Of a stretch of 64,000 bases of DNA, positions 9,453 to 17,602 are shown in pieces (positions within the stretch are counted from its first letter, which is position 1; each line of letters begins with the position of its first letter). Position numbers and translations under genes: made by a program. Source of the stretch: Curtobacterium sp. MMLR14_010 (GTDB lineage Bacteria; Actinomycetota; Actinomycetes; Actinomycetales; Microbacteriaceae); NCBI RefSeq assembly GCF_001865015.1, contig NZ_MJGV01000068.1, forward strand, positions 1 through 64,000. The letters run 5' to 3'. The notes below the pieces were generated by a model. That model searched no databases and had not been told where the DNA came from. It saw nothing but the letters and a program-made list of their open reading frames with translations.

Positions 9453-9511
9453 TCGATGGAGCAGAAATGGTCGAGTCCTTCGGGGCGACTCGACAGTTAC
9501 TGCTCCCTCGA
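9453..9511. repeat. two-tier inverted repeat downstream of xerD
   Basis: Outer arms TCGATGGAGCAG (9453-9464) and CTGCTCCCTCGA (9500-9511) pair at 11 of 12 positions. Then come 5-nt asymmetric segments AAATG and AGTTA, then perfect inner arms GTCGAGTC (9470-9477) and GACTCGAC (9487-9494) around a 9-nt loop. It lies between convergent genes and could end transcription both ways. The symmetric internal bulge is unusual for a simple terminator. Confidence 0.7.
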
Positions 9512-9562
9512 TGCCTGGGGCGGGCAGGCGGGCGGGCGGGCGGGCGCGTGCGGCGTCCGGCG

Positions 9563-10003
9563 TCAGAACATGTGGGACACGGCGACGACGCCCGTCGCCA
9601 GTGCCACGACCATCGCGGACGCCGACAGGCTCCGCGCGACCGGACGCCAGGGCCCCGTCGCGTTCGGGTGCACGAGCCCGGCGAGCCCGGCCGCGAAGCC
9701 GAGCACACTGCAGACACCCCAGGGGTTCAGCGCCAGGGAGACGACCGCCAGCACGACGGCCAGGAACGTCAGCGCACAGAAGCGCTGCGCGGCTCCGACG
9801 CCGTAGGCCCACGTGCGGCTCTCGGCCGGGTGGGCGAGCACCGAGAAGGCCGGGCCGGTGGGGGTCACGACGATGGGTCGGACCGCCTCGACCGGACGGC
9901 TCGGGAGCGGCCTGGTGGCCTCACCCCAGGCATGGCCGTCCCACCAGCGGAGACGGGCGGTCTCCCGGGGGTCCGGGAACCAGCCTGCGGCCGGCAGCGT
10001 CAC
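9563..10003 (-). CDS. DUF2510 domain membrane protein
   Basis: A 146-aa protein. The N-terminal segment LPAAGWFPDPRETARLRWWDG is the short Trp-rich DUF2510 motif found at the cytosolic end of many actinobacterial membrane proteins. Three hydrophobic segments follow (CALTFLAVVLAVVSLAL, VCSVLGFAAGLAGLV, SASAMVVALATGVVAV). The GTG start at 10003 was chosen because CAGGAG sits 6 bp upstream and the protein then begins right at DUF2510. Function is unknown. It is convergent with xerD. Confidence 0.7.
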   Translation of the reverse strand: MTLPAAGWFPDPRETARLRWWDGHAWGEATRPLPSRPVEAVRPIVVTPTGPAFSVLAHPAESRTWAYGVGAAQRFCALTFLAVVLAVVSLALNPWGVCSVLGFAAGLAGLVHPNATGPWRPVARSLSASAMVVALATGVVAVSHMF

Positions 10004-10115
10004 GACGAGCTCCTGAGAACGGTGGAAGGTGCTCTCAGACGCTAGGACGACGCTGCCGCCTGCCCCAGTCCCAACCCGGGTGTCGGCAGGAAGGGGGACA
10101 GGCGGCCAGCGGGGC

Positions 10116-11147
10116 TCAGGCGGGGACGGGTACGGCGTCCACCTCGCGCATGACCGCGGCGACGGCGGCGAGCTGCCGGGCGTTGAAGTCGACGCCGAGC
10201 TGGTTCGGCACGGTGACGAGCACCGTGTCGGCAGCGTGGACCGCGGCGTCGGCGGCCAGCTCCGCGACGAGGTCCTCGGGCGAGCCGATGTACGAGCGGC
10301 CGAACCGGGCGAGACCGCCGTCGAGGTACCCGACCTGGTCGGAGCCCTCGGCCTGCGCACGGAGGCCGAAGTAGTGCTGCGACTCGTCGTCGATGATCGG
10401 GATGATGCTGCGCGACACCGAGACCCGGGGCGTGCGCTCCCAGCCCGACTCCGCCCAGACCCGACGGAAGCGCTCGATCTGCTCGGCCTGCAGTTCGTCG
10501 AACGGCACGCCGGTGTCCTCGGTGAGGAGGGTCGACGACATCAGGTTCATGCCCTGCTCGGCCGTCCACTCGGCGGTGGCACGGGTGCCGGCTCCCCACC
10601 AGATGCGGTCCCCGAGTCCGTCGGAGAGCGGCAGGATCGGGAGCGACCCCTCGGCGCCGGTCATCTGCGGGTTCGCGTTCGCCATCGGCTCGCCGGCGAT
10701 CGCACGGCGGAAGACGCTGGTGTGCGCACGGGCAAGGTCGGCGCCGTTCGGGTCAGATACCTCGGGCACGTAGCCGAAGGACTGGTACCCGGCCTGCGCG
10801 GTCTCGGGTGACCCACGGCTCACGCCGAGCTGCAGTCGCCCGCCGGAGATGAGGTCGGTGGCCGCCGCCTCCTCCGCCATGTACAGCGGGTTCTCGTAGC
10901 GCATGTCGATCACGCCGGTGCCGATCTCGATGCGGCTGGTCTTCGCGGCGATCGCCGACAGGAGCGGGAAGGGGGCCGCCTGCTGCTGCGCGAAGTGGTG
11001 GACGCGGAAGTACGCGCCGTCCACCCCGGCCTCTTCAGCGGCCACCGCGAGGTCGATGCCCTGCAGCAGGGCCTCACGACCGCTGCGGACCCTCGACCCC
11101 GGCACGTCGCGCCAGTGTCCGAACGACAGGAACCCGATCTTCGTCAT
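10116..11147 (-). CDS. LLM class flavin-dependent oxidoreductase
   Basis: Bacterial luciferase-like TIM-barrel monooxygenase, presumably using FMNH2. It begins MTKIGFLSFGHW, has YFRVHHFAQQ in the position of the usual HHF loop, the conserved GTGVIDMRYENP strand, and SGGRLQLGVSRG. The ATG at 11147 gives 343 aa, normal for the family. A paralogue of the same subfamily lies at 17603-18631 (shared FLSF start, RIWWGAG/RVWWGGG, STLLTEDTG/STLNTEDTG). The substrate is unknown. Confidence 0.88.
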   Translation of the reverse strand: MTKIGFLSFGHWRDVPGSRVRSGREALLQGIDLAVAAEEAGVDGAYFRVHHFAQQQAAPFPLLSAIAAKTSRIEIGTGVIDMRYENPLYMAEEAAATDLISGGRLQLGVSRGSPETAQAGYQSFGYVPEVSDPNGADLARAHTSVFRRAIAGEPMANANPQMTGAEGSLPILPLSDGLGDRIWWGAGTRATAEWTAEQGMNLMSSTLLTEDTGVPFDELQAEQIERFRRVWAESGWERTPRVSVSRSIIPIIDDESQHYFGLRAQAEGSDQVGYLDGGLARFGRSYIGSPEDLVAELAADAAVHAADTVLVTVPNQLGVDFNARQLAAVAAVMREVDAVPVPA

Positions 11148-11189
11148 GTCGATGCAAACGCATCCGAGGACGTCGGCATTCCGCACGAC

Positions 11190-11195
11190 TACGGT
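11190..11195 (+). promoter_or_regulatory. putative -10 box (leaderless) for TraR/DksA-like gene
   Basis: TACGGT ends 7 bp before ATG 11203; no ribosome site is visible. Confidence 0.4.
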
Positions 11196-11202
11196 CGGCT
11201 CC

Positions 11203-11538
11203 ATGGACTTCGACCCGCGCCAGGCGCTGACCGACGAGCGGGCGCGGTCCGAGAAGCTGCTGGCCGACGTCGAGCGGAGCATGCGCGACGTCAGCGACGC
11301 CCGAGACGGCGCGAACACGGACGACGAGCACGACCCCGAGGGTGCGACGCTCGCCTGGGAACGCGGCTCGCTCGGCGCGGTGCGGGACGACGCCCGCCGC
11401 CGGATCGGGCTGGTCGACGCGGCGCTGGCCCGGCTCGACGCGGGCACGTACGGGACGTGCGCGGTCGGTGGCGAGCCGATCCCGGAGGCGCGACTGGCGG
11501 CAGTCCCGTGGGCCGCGACCTGCGTCGCGCACGCGTGA
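11203..11538 (+). CDS. TraR/DksA-type protein with degenerate zinc finger
   Basis: A 111-aa protein with an N-terminal helical hairpin (DERARSEKLLADVERSMRDV) and a C-terminal TraR/DksA finger region. The usual four cysteines are reduced to two: TCAVGGEPIPEARL and ATCVAHA replace the CxxC pairs. Relatives with the same partial loss occur in actinobacteria, and some still bind RNA polymerase. It is divergent from the luciferase-like gene at 10116-11147, with only 55 bp between the starts. Confidence 0.75.
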   Translation: MDFDPRQALTDERARSEKLLADVERSMRDVSDARDGANTDDEHDPEGATLAWERGSLGAVRDDARRRIGLVDAALARLDAGTYGTCAVGGEPIPEARLAAVPWAATCVAHA

Positions 11539-11586
11539 CGAGCCTCCCGTCCGGCGGCTGGTGACGTGACCCGGTCTGGAGGCTCG
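11539..11586 (+). terminator. hairpin after TraR/DksA-like gene
   Basis: CGAGCCTCC (11539-11547) and GGAGGCTCG (11578-11586) form a 9-bp stem with a 30-nt loop. It carries the GGAGGCTCG core of the window's terminator family. Confidence 0.5.
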
Positions 11587-11648
11587 GCCCCCGTCCCCGA
11601 CGGAGGCGACGGTCACCTGCTGCGCCGGTGATTCTCAGCCGCGGGCCC

Positions 11649-11654
11649 TACCGT
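11649..11654 (+). promoter_or_regulatory. putative -10 box (leaderless) for TIGR02611-type gene
   Basis: TACCGT ends 6 bp before ATG 11661. Confidence 0.4.
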
Positions 11655-11660
11655 TCCCGC

Positions 11661-12083
11661 ATGGAGACGGACCGGGACCACCCCACTGCGAGCGCAGTCG
11701 AGGCTGCACGGCCGCAGCGGTTCCGGTGGTTCCACGACATGCGCTCCTGGATCCACGCTCGGCCGCACGTGCACCTGTTCTGGAAGGTGCTCATCGGCAT
11801 CGTCGGCGGGCTCGTCGTCATCATCGGGCTCGTCCTGGTGCCGCTGCCGGGGCCCGGGTGGCTCGTCGTGTTCATCGGCCTGACGATCCTGGCCAGCGAG
11901 TTCCACTTCTTCCACCGGATCATCACGTGGCTCCGGGCGCAGCTCCACCGGTTCTGGGACTGGGCGAAGGCCCGCGGTCCCCGGTGGCTGCGCCGGATGG
12001 CCGACCGCAACAAGGCGGACGTCGACGCCGCACACGAGGACGCTCACCGGACCATGGGGCGACAGACCCGGACCGGGCACTAG
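11661..12083 (+). CDS. TIGR02611-type membrane protein (PGPGW domain)
   Basis: A 140-aa protein with one strongly hydrophobic hairpin region (LIGIVGGLVVIIGLVLV, then PLPGPGWLVVFIGLTILASEF). The PLPGPGW motif is characteristic of this actinobacterial family of unknown function. The C-terminal tail is basic and helical. The ATG at 11661 has a putative -10 box directly upstream, so an upstream ATT/GTG start is unnecessary. Confidence 0.8.
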   Translation: METDRDHPTASAVEAARPQRFRWFHDMRSWIHARPHVHLFWKVLIGIVGGLVVIIGLVLVPLPGPGWLVVFIGLTILASEFHFFHRIITWLRAQLHRFWDWAKARGPRWLRRMADRNKADVDAAHEDAHRTMGRQTRTGH

Positions 12084-12102
12084 CGCTCGGTCAGTGATCG
12101 TC

Positions 12103-12168
12103 CTGGTGCGGGGTTCACCACTCCGTGCGAGGTCGTGTCGGCGCACGGGGTGGTCAACCTCGCACCAG
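12103..12168. terminator. long hairpin between convergent genes
   Basis: Arms 12103-12121 and 12150-12168 pair at 17 of 19 positions. They continue inward through a wobble pair into CCGTGCG (12123-12129) and CGCACGG (12142-12148), leaving a 12-nt loop. The stem is about 27 bp with two mismatches. Its place between a plus and a minus gene suggests a bidirectional terminator. Confidence 0.6.
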
Positions 12169-12214
12169 CTGGGGGAGGGCGCACGGTGCGGGCCCGCCGG
12201 CAGCGCCCGCGGGG

Positions 12215-13471
12215 TCAGTCGGCTGCGTTGGCGGTGCGGATCGAGCCGGTAGCGGTGCGCTCGAGGACCTCGGACGCGTGCTCCTCGACCACGGCGGCGT
12301 CCTTCGACACGAGCTGCAGCACGAGGGCGACCCCCGCGGCGATGACGATGAACGCGCCGTACCCGGCGATGACCGGCACGAGGCCGACCGTCGGCTCGAG
12401 CAGACCCCCGATGACGGCCGGCACGCCGAACGCCAGGTAGCTCACGACGTAGATCGTCGAGAGCAGTCCCGCACGGTGCGTCGGGGCAGCGGTCGCGAGC
12501 AGCATCCGGAGCGGCGCCTGGAACCCCGCGCCGAACCCGACGCCGGCGATCGCACTGCCGACCACCAGCCCGGGCAGGGAGTGCGCGAACACGAAGCCGA
12601 CTGTCACGACCGGGCCGAGGATCAGCGCGACCAGGCCGATGAGCACGCCGATGCGGGCGTCGAGCCGCTGGATCGCGATGCCGGTCGCGGCACCGACGCC
12701 GGTGACGACGGCGATGAGGGCCCCGGCGGCGAAGTGGTTGTCGATGCCGAAGACCGCGCCGAGCGCCGAGGGCACCAGGGAGAGGAACAGGCCTCCGAGC
12801 GCCCAGCTCGCGACGAGGGAGCCGGCGACACCGCGGAACAGCCGGCGGGACGAGCGCGGCACGGCGATCGTCGGGCGGAGGGAGCGCAATGCTCCCGGAC
12901 GCCGGGTGACCTGCTCGGGGACGATGACCAGTGCGACGAGCATGAGCACGAGGAGCACGCCGAACAGCAGGTAGACGAACTGCTCGGGCGCTGGGCCCCA
13001 CTCGACCAGGGCACCGCTCGACAGGGCGCCGATGGCGAGGGCGATCGGCGGGACGGCTCCGTTCAGCACGCCGGCGAGGGTGGGGTGGCGCTCGAGCGAG
13101 TTGTCGATGAGCGCTGCGCCGAGGGCGCCGATGAGCAGCCCGACGGAGACGCCCTGCAGCACGCGGTCGAGGATGAGCGCCCCGAGGCCGTCCGCGACGG
13201 CGAACAGCCCGAGCGAGACGGCCAGGCCGATGCCGCCGGCCACGAGCACCGGCTTCCGCCCGACGTGGTCGGACAGCCGCCCGGCCACGAGCAGGCTCGC
13301 CAGCAGCCCGGCGACGTAGATCGCGAACACCGCGGTGAGCATGAGCGGGGTCAGGTGCCACTCGGCGGCGTACACCGGGTAGATCGGCGACGGCACGGCC
13401 GAGGACGCGAGCGACACGAGCAGCAGCGCCGCGATGATCCAGAACCCGGCGACCGAGCGAGTGGACTGCAT
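12215..13471 (-). CDS. MFS transporter, drug/sugar exporter type
   Basis: A 418-aa protein with about 12 hydrophobic segments and the MFS loop 2-3 motif GRLSDHVGRKPVL. It begins MQSTRSVAGFW just before the first helix. The ATG at 13471 has GGAAGGG 7 bp upstream. It is divergent from an ArsR-type regulator whose intergenic region holds two palindromes, so regulator and exporter probably form a unit. The substrate is unknown. Confidence 0.88.
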   Translation of the reverse strand: MQSTRSVAGFWIIAALLLVSLASSAVPSPIYPVYAAEWHLTPLMLTAVFAIYVAGLLASLLVAGRLSDHVGRKPVLVAGGIGLAVSLGLFAVADGLGALILDRVLQGVSVGLLIGALGAALIDNSLERHPTLAGVLNGAVPPIALAIGALSSGALVEWGPAPEQFVYLLFGVLLVLMLVALVIVPEQVTRRPGALRSLRPTIAVPRSSRRLFRGVAGSLVASWALGGLFLSLVPSALGAVFGIDNHFAAGALIAVVTGVGAATGIAIQRLDARIGVLIGLVALILGPVVTVGFVFAHSLPGLVVGSAIAGVGFGAGFQAPLRMLLATAAPTHRAGLLSTIYVVSYLAFGVPAVIGGLLEPTVGLVPVIAGYGAFIVIAAGVALVLQLVSKDAAVVEEHASEVLERTATGSIRTANAAD

Positions 13472-13515
13472 GAGCGACCCTTCCGTAGTGCGAAACCCGT
13501 TGTGCGAGACCCGCT

Positions 13516-13576
13516 GTACGAGTCGGGTCGTACCGCATTGGTACAGCACGCCCCCAGTACGACGCAAGTCGTACTG
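13516..13576. promoter_or_regulatory. double palindromic operator between MFS and ArsR-type genes
   Basis: CAGTACGAC-N4-GTCGTACTG (13555-13576) is a perfect palindrome. GTACGA-N6-TCGTAC (13516-13533) is a second copy with the same half-site. Both lie between the divergent starts, a position expected for autorepression and control of the exporter. Confidence 0.65.
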
Positions 13577-13591
13577 CGAGGGGAACCCTGG

Positions 13592-13597
13592 TAGCGT
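13592..13597 (+). promoter_or_regulatory. putative -10 box (leaderless) of ArsR-type gene
   Basis: TAGCGT ends 7 bp before ATG 13605 and lies 15 bp downstream of the nearest operator palindrome. Confidence 0.4.
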
Positions 13598-13604
13598 CCC
13601 GTCC

Positions 13605-13970
13605 ATGCCCGAGCGCGTGGATGCCCCCGAACGGCTGCCTCAGCCGTCGCCGGCCGAGATGGACCTGCCCGTCGTGCTGGACGCCCTGTCGGACCCGATC
13701 CGCCTGGCGATCCTGCACCGGTACCTCGTCGACGCCGCCGGTGGTGAGCGCTCCTGCGGATGGGTCGGCGTCGACCGGCCGAAGTCCACGCTGACGCACC
13801 ACTTCCGCGTGCTGCGCGAGGCCGGGCTCCTCGAGCAGCACCTGGAGGGCCTGACCCGGATCAGCCGCGTGCGCGTCGAGGACGTGCAGCAGCGGTTCCC
13901 GGGCCTGCTCGACCTGGTCATGGCGTGGCAGGTCCCCGCAGCGCTGATGCGGGCGGACCTGGTCGCATGA
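13605..13970 (+). CDS. ArsR-like winged-helix transcriptional regulator
   Basis: A 121-aa protein. The helix-turn-helix runs through LDALSDPIRLAILHRYL to KSTLTHHFRVLREAGLL, the typical ArsR recognition helix and following turn. No Cys metal-binding motif is obvious (one Cys in ERSCGWVGV), so the signal is probably not a metal. The start at 13605 overlaps nothing and has a -10 box at the right spacing. The stop overlaps the start of the methyltransferase (ATGA), so the two are translated together. Confidence 0.85.
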   Translation: MPERVDAPERLPQPSPAEMDLPVVLDALSDPIRLAILHRYLVDAAGGERSCGWVGVDRPKSTLTHHFRVLREAGLLEQHLEGLTRISRVRVEDVQQRFPGLLDLVMAWQVPAALMRADLVA

Positions 13971-15511
13971 GCACGTCCACGCTGCCCGAGATCGTCACCG
14001 ACCCGGCCGTCACCACGGCCCTCGCCGCGGACCTGACCGCCGCGGGCTTCACCGTCGACGGGGTCGACGCGTTGTGGGGCGCCGACGCCGCCGAGGCGCT
14101 GCACCGCGGCAACCGGGTGCCCGCGCTGCGTGCGCTCGCCGCGCGGGACAGGTCCGCGCTCGGCACCCTGGCCACGCTGTTCGTGCTCGGCCTGCCGGTC
14201 GAGCGGACCGCGGCCGACGCGGCGTTCCCGACCGTGGGCGTCGACGGGCTCGTCGGCGCCGGCATCCTCCGATCGGAGGACGAGGTCCTCCGACCGGCCG
14301 TGGACCTGCGCCCGTACGCCTTCGTCGACGACGCGGGTGCCGGCAGCTGGTGGATCGTCTCGGACCTCGGGGAGCTCGCGCTCGGCGCCGCGCTCGACGA
14401 GGAGCACGTGCTCGGCATCGGCGGGGCCACGACCACGCTGAGCGGACTGCAGGTCCCCGTGCCCGTGCGCCGGGTGCTCGACCTCGGCACCGGGTGCGGC
14501 ATCCAGGCGATGCACGCGCGACGTTTCGCCGACGAGGTCGTCGCCACCGACATCTCCCGCCGCGCCCTCGACATCGCCCGCTTCAACGCCGAGCTCAACG
14601 GCCTGGACGGCATCGAGTTCCGGCTCGGGTCGCTGTTCGAGCCGGTGGCGGGGGAGCGCTTCGACCGCATCGTCTCGAACCCGCCCTTCGTCATCACGCC
14701 CCGCTCCGAGGGCGTGCCGTCCTACGAGTACCGCGACGGCGGAATGGTCGGCGACGCGCTCGTCGAGACCGTGCTCCGCGGCCTCGCCGACCACCTGGAG
14801 CCCGGCGGCACCGCACAGCTGCTCGGCAACTGGGAGTACCACTGGGGCGTCGACGGCCTGGACCGCGTGCGGGCCTGGTTCGCGGACACCGACCTGGACG
14901 TCTGGGTCGTCGAGCGCGAACGCCAGGACCCGAACCGCTACGCCGAGACCTGGATCCGCGACGGTGGCACCAAGCCCGGTACGCCGACGTTCGACCACCT
15001 GGTCGGCGCCTGGCTCGACGACTTCCAGCAGCGCCGGGTCACCGGAGTCGGCTTCGGCTACGTCGTGGTGCGGAAACCCCGGACGGGAGGCCCGGCTGGG
15101 CTCCGGCGGTTCGAGCGCGTCCCCGAGACGCTCGGCTCCAACCCCGCGGGGCTCGGCGCCACGGTGGCTCGGGTCCTCGACGCTGCCGAGTGGCTGGCCG
15201 CGAACGACGACGTCGCGCTCGCCTCGGCGCACCTGCGGGTCGCGGGGGACGTGACCGAGGAACGGTTCTACTGGCCGGGCAACGACGACCCGACCGTGAT
15301 GACGCTCGTGCAGGGCGGTGGTTTCGGTCGTCGCGTGGACGCCGACACCGCGCTGGCCGCGTTCGTCGGGGCCTGCGACGGGGAGCTCTCCGTGGCGGCG
15401 ATCGTCGGGGCGCTCGCGCAGATCACCGGCGTGGACGAGCAGGCGCTCGCCGCGGACCTGCTGCCGGCCGCGCGGGACCTGGTGCTCGACGGGCTGCTGA
15501 CCCCGGCCTGA
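13967..15511 (+). CDS. class I SAM-dependent methyltransferase
   Basis: A 514-aa protein. An N-terminal helical domain (about 1-150) precedes a Rossmann methyltransferase with LDLGTGCGIQAMHA (SAM binding) and the SNPPFV motif, the NPPY-like signature of enzymes that methylate amide or exocyclic amino nitrogens (HemK/RsmC-like). A C-terminal helical domain of about 170 residues follows. This three-part build is known from actinobacterial proteins of unknown target. It is coupled to the upstream regulator by a 4-bp overlap. Confidence 0.85.
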   Translation: MSTSTLPEIVTDPAVTTALAADLTAAGFTVDGVDALWGADAAEALHRGNRVPALRALAARDRSALGTLATLFVLGLPVERTAADAAFPTVGVDGLVGAGILRSEDEVLRPAVDLRPYAFVDDAGAGSWWIVSDLGELALGAALDEEHVLGIGGATTTLSGLQVPVPVRRVLDLGTGCGIQAMHARRFADEVVATDISRRALDIARFNAELNGLDGIEFRLGSLFEPVAGERFDRIVSNPPFVITPRSEGVPSYEYRDGGMVGDALVETVLRGLADHLEPGGTAQLLGNWEYHWGVDGLDRVRAWFADTDLDVWVVERERQDPNRYAETWIRDGGTKPGTPTFDHLVGAWLDDFQQRRVTGVGFGYVVVRKPRTGGPAGLRRFERVPETLGSNPAGLGATVARVLDAAEWLAANDDVALASAHLRVAGDVTEERFYWPGNDDPTVMTLVQGGGFGRRVDADTALAAFVGACDGELSVAAIVGALAQITGVDEQALAADLLPAARDLVLDGLLTPA

Positions 15512-15522
15512 CACCCGGACGC

Positions 15523-15562
15523 ACGAGACCCCGGACGCGCGTGGCGTCGTCCGGGGTCTCGT
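15523..15562. terminator. bidirectional terminator
   Basis: ACGAGACCCCGGACG (15523-15537) and its perfect reverse complement (15548-15562) form a 15-bp stem with a 10-nt loop between convergent genes. Confidence 0.8.
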
Positions 15563-15573
15563 CGTGGTGTGGC

Positions 15574-16437
15574 TCAGGAGCGGTGGTCGCGCCAGGAGTG
15601 CTGCGGGTCGTAGCCCAGCAGCTCGCGGGCCTTCTCCGACGACAGCAGGGAGCTGACGCCGTCGATGTCCGAGCGGCGCTCGATGTCGGGCACGAAGCGC
15701 TCGACGAGCTCGAGCGTCGGGGTGTCCATCACCGTGTCGGGGCTGGCGATCACGAAGGCCTCGAACCCGGTGAGCTCGCTCTCGACGGCCTTGCGCACGG
15801 CCTGGGCGCCGTCGCGGGAGTCGATGTAGGACCACAGGTTGAAGGTCTTGGCCTCGGGGGTGGCGTCCCACGGGTACGACGGGTAGTCGGTCTCGTCCAT
15901 GACGTTCGAGAACCGCAGCCCGATCATCTTCAGCGTCGGGTCCCAGCGCGTGAAGTGCCGGGCCATCTCCTCCTCGACGGCCTTGCCGAGGGAGTACGAG
16001 GACTGCGGGCGCACCGGGAAGTCCTCGTCGACGGGCAGGTAGGGCGGGTGGTGCTCGCCCATCGGGATGCCGAGCAGGGTCTCGCTCGACGCCCAGACCA
16101 CGTTCCTGATCTTCGCCGCGCGGGCGGCGTGGAAGACGTTGATCGACGAGGTGACGTTGTTCGTGATGAGCGCCACGTCCGGGACCTGCCCGGGAGCGGG
16201 GACGGCAGCCAGGTGCACGACCGCGTCGACGTGGTCGTAGCGGTCGTCGACCCCGAGGAACGCGTTCAGCACCTGCCCGTAGTCGGTCAGGTCGATGCGG
16301 ACGAACTGCACCCGTTCGGGCTTGTCGGGCGACGGGACCCGGTCGAGGAGGACCACGTCGTACCCGTGTTCGTCGAGGTCGCGCACCACCGCTCGTCCGA
16401 GCTTGCCGCTGCCGCCGGTCACCACTACGCGAGTCAT
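15574..16437 (-). CDS. NAD-dependent epimerase/dehydratase
   Basis: Extended short-chain dehydrogenase. The NAD motif VVVTGGSGKLGRAV is at residues 4-17, VVHLAAVPAP follows, and the catalytic YSLGK (YxxxK) comes later. Length is 287 aa. The ATG at 16437 has GGAGG 5 bp upstream; a start five codons earlier is possible. Likely acts on a nucleotide sugar or similar substrate, which cannot be specified. Confidence 0.88.
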   Translation of the reverse strand: MTRVVVTGGSGKLGRAVVRDLDEHGYDVVLLDRVPSPDKPERVQFVRIDLTDYGQVLNAFLGVDDRYDHVDAVVHLAAVPAPGQVPDVALITNNVTSSINVFHAARAAKIRNVVWASSETLLGIPMGEHHPPYLPVDEDFPVRPQSSYSLGKAVEEEMARHFTRWDPTLKMIGLRFSNVMDETDYPSYPWDATPEAKTFNLWSYIDSRDGAQAVRKAVESELTGFEAFVIASPDTVMDTPTLELVERFVPDIERRSDIDGVSSLLSSEKARELLGYDPQHSWRDHRS

Positions 16438-16555
16438 CGCGCCTCCGCTCATCGTCGAGAATCCGTGCGCCCATCCTGCCGTGCGGGGGTGGACGCAACC
16501 AGGTACTGACGGTGCCCTGATGCGCCGGGGGTGCGCCGGGCCTCCTGGCCGGTCG

Positions 16556-17152
16556 TCAGGAGGCGGACGCGGCGGCGACCTCCGCGATCGCCAGCCGGGC
16601 GACCAGCTCGACGTGTGCGGCCATTTCGCGACTCGGGTCGAAGAGCCACTGGATCTGCATGCCGTCGGAGACGGCGAGCAGGACGCTCGTGAGCTGCTCG
16701 GGGTCGACGTCGGTCCGGAGCCGGCCGTCCTCCTGCATCCGGCGGAAGTCGGCGGTCATGATCCGGCGGACCTTGTCGTAGCGCTCGCGGAAGTAGTCGT
16801 GCGCGGGGTGCTCCGGGTCGGTGGCCGCAGCGGCGGACAGGTTGACGAACATCTGCACCAGGCCGGGGACCTCGGCGTTGTGGCGGACGATCGCGGCGAG
16901 GAGCTGGGCGGGGTCGTCGGCGTCGAGGTGGGTCGCGTCGTCGATCGCGTCGCGCCGCCGGAGGACCTCGACCCAGAGCTCGTCCTTGGAGTCGAAGTAG
17001 TGCAGGAGCCCGGCCTGCGTGAGCCCCACGGCCTCGGAGATGTCCCTGATGCTGGTGCGGTGGAAGCCCTGCCGCGCGACGAGTTCGAGCGCGACGGTGA
17101 GGATCGCCTCGCGCTTGGCGATGCCCTTCGCGTAGGAACCCCGTCGTGTCAT
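16556..17152 (-). CDS. TetR family transcriptional regulator
   Basis: A 198-aa protein. The N-terminal HTH is typical: KREAILTVALELVARQGF then TSIRDISEAVGLTQAGLLHYF. The C-terminal domain is helical, as in regulators related to BetI/AcrR. The start MTRRGSYAK at 17152 gives the normal N-terminal length. Its target is unknown. It may control its own promoter in the long upstream gap or the epimerase gene downstream. Confidence 0.88.
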   Translation of the reverse strand: MTRRGSYAKGIAKREAILTVALELVARQGFHRTSIRDISEAVGLTQAGLLHYFDSKDELWVEVLRRRDAIDDATHLDADDPAQLLAAIVRHNAEVPGLVQMFVNLSAAAATDPEHPAHDYFRERYDKVRRIMTADFRRMQEDGRLRTDVDPEQLTSVLLAVSDGMQIQWLFDPSREMAAHVELVARLAIAEVAAASAS

Positions 17153-17363
17153 GGCAGGACTGTACCGCCGCGTGCAGGGAGCAGTTCGCAGGTCCTGAGC
17201 ACTTGCCCATCCGCTTTCCGCGCCATTACCAGATCCATTCACTAGCATGGACACCAGCGTCAGGCGGCTGGTTACCGTCGACGCGCGCACCACCGAAGGA
17301 CCACCGCGCGTGCGAAGCGGCCTCCTGATCCGGCCGACGAGCCCCGGTGGTCCCGGTGCGCCA

Positions 17364-17395
17364 GATGCGCCCTCGCGTTCTCGCGGGGGCGCATC
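17364..17395 (+). terminator. terminator-like hairpin in gene-free region
   Basis: GATGCGCCCTCGCG, loop TTCT, then CGCGGGGGCGCATC; 14 pairs including one G-T. No plus-strand gene precedes it, so it may end a small RNA. Confidence 0.5.
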
Positions 17396-17546
17396 GTTCG
17401 TCCAGCCCGTCGTTCGTCCAGCCCGGGAAAAAGTGGTGACAGAAGGTCACAATGCACTGGGAGCAGCGTCCCCCGATTGTGCCGAACCGCCCGACAGGTG
17501 GAACGATGGGTGCACCATCTCGGCCGGATCAGGGGCGAGATGGTCG

Positions 17547-17594
17547 TCCGGCGGGGGACCCGAGCCTCACCGACTCGTGCGGGCCCCCGCCGGA
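17547..17594 (-). terminator. terminator of luciferase-like gene
   Basis: TCCGGCGGGGG and CCCCCGCCGGA pair perfectly over 11 bp with a 26-nt loop, 8 bp beyond the stop of the minus-strand gene. Confidence 0.55.
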
Positions 17595-17602
17595 TGCCAT
17601 CG

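Larger units (their letters stand above)
17153..17602. other. 450-bp gene-free region with several predicted RNA/DNA hairpins
   Basis: No convincing coding frame was found. The region holds a 9-bp stem, GGACCACCG (17298-17306) with CGGTGGTCC (17345-17353), enclosing a smaller CGGCC/GGCCG hairpin. A 14-bp stem with a TTCT loop follows (17364-17395). A 16-bp direct repeat TCGTTCGTCCAGCCCG lies at 17394-17409 and 17410-17425. GTGAC-N5-GTCAC is at 17436-17450. An 11-bp stem at 17547-17594 probably ends the luciferase-like gene on the minus strand. The 17298-17395 part looks like a small structured RNA followed by a terminator. Confidence 0.45.

Noticed and set aside
9453-9511. dif site next to xerD
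   Set aside because: Known dif sites are about 28 bp with a 6-bp centre and XerC/XerD arms; this element is longer with a hairpin loop, and dif is normally at the terminus.
12125-13594. Long plus-strand frame opposite the MFS gene
   Set aside because: Translation is Arg/Asp/Gly-rich with no membrane or domain pattern; the minus strand encodes a clear 12-helix transporter.
17298-17395. Actinobacterial 6C RNA
   Set aside because: The two C-rich hairpin loops that define 6C RNA are missing.
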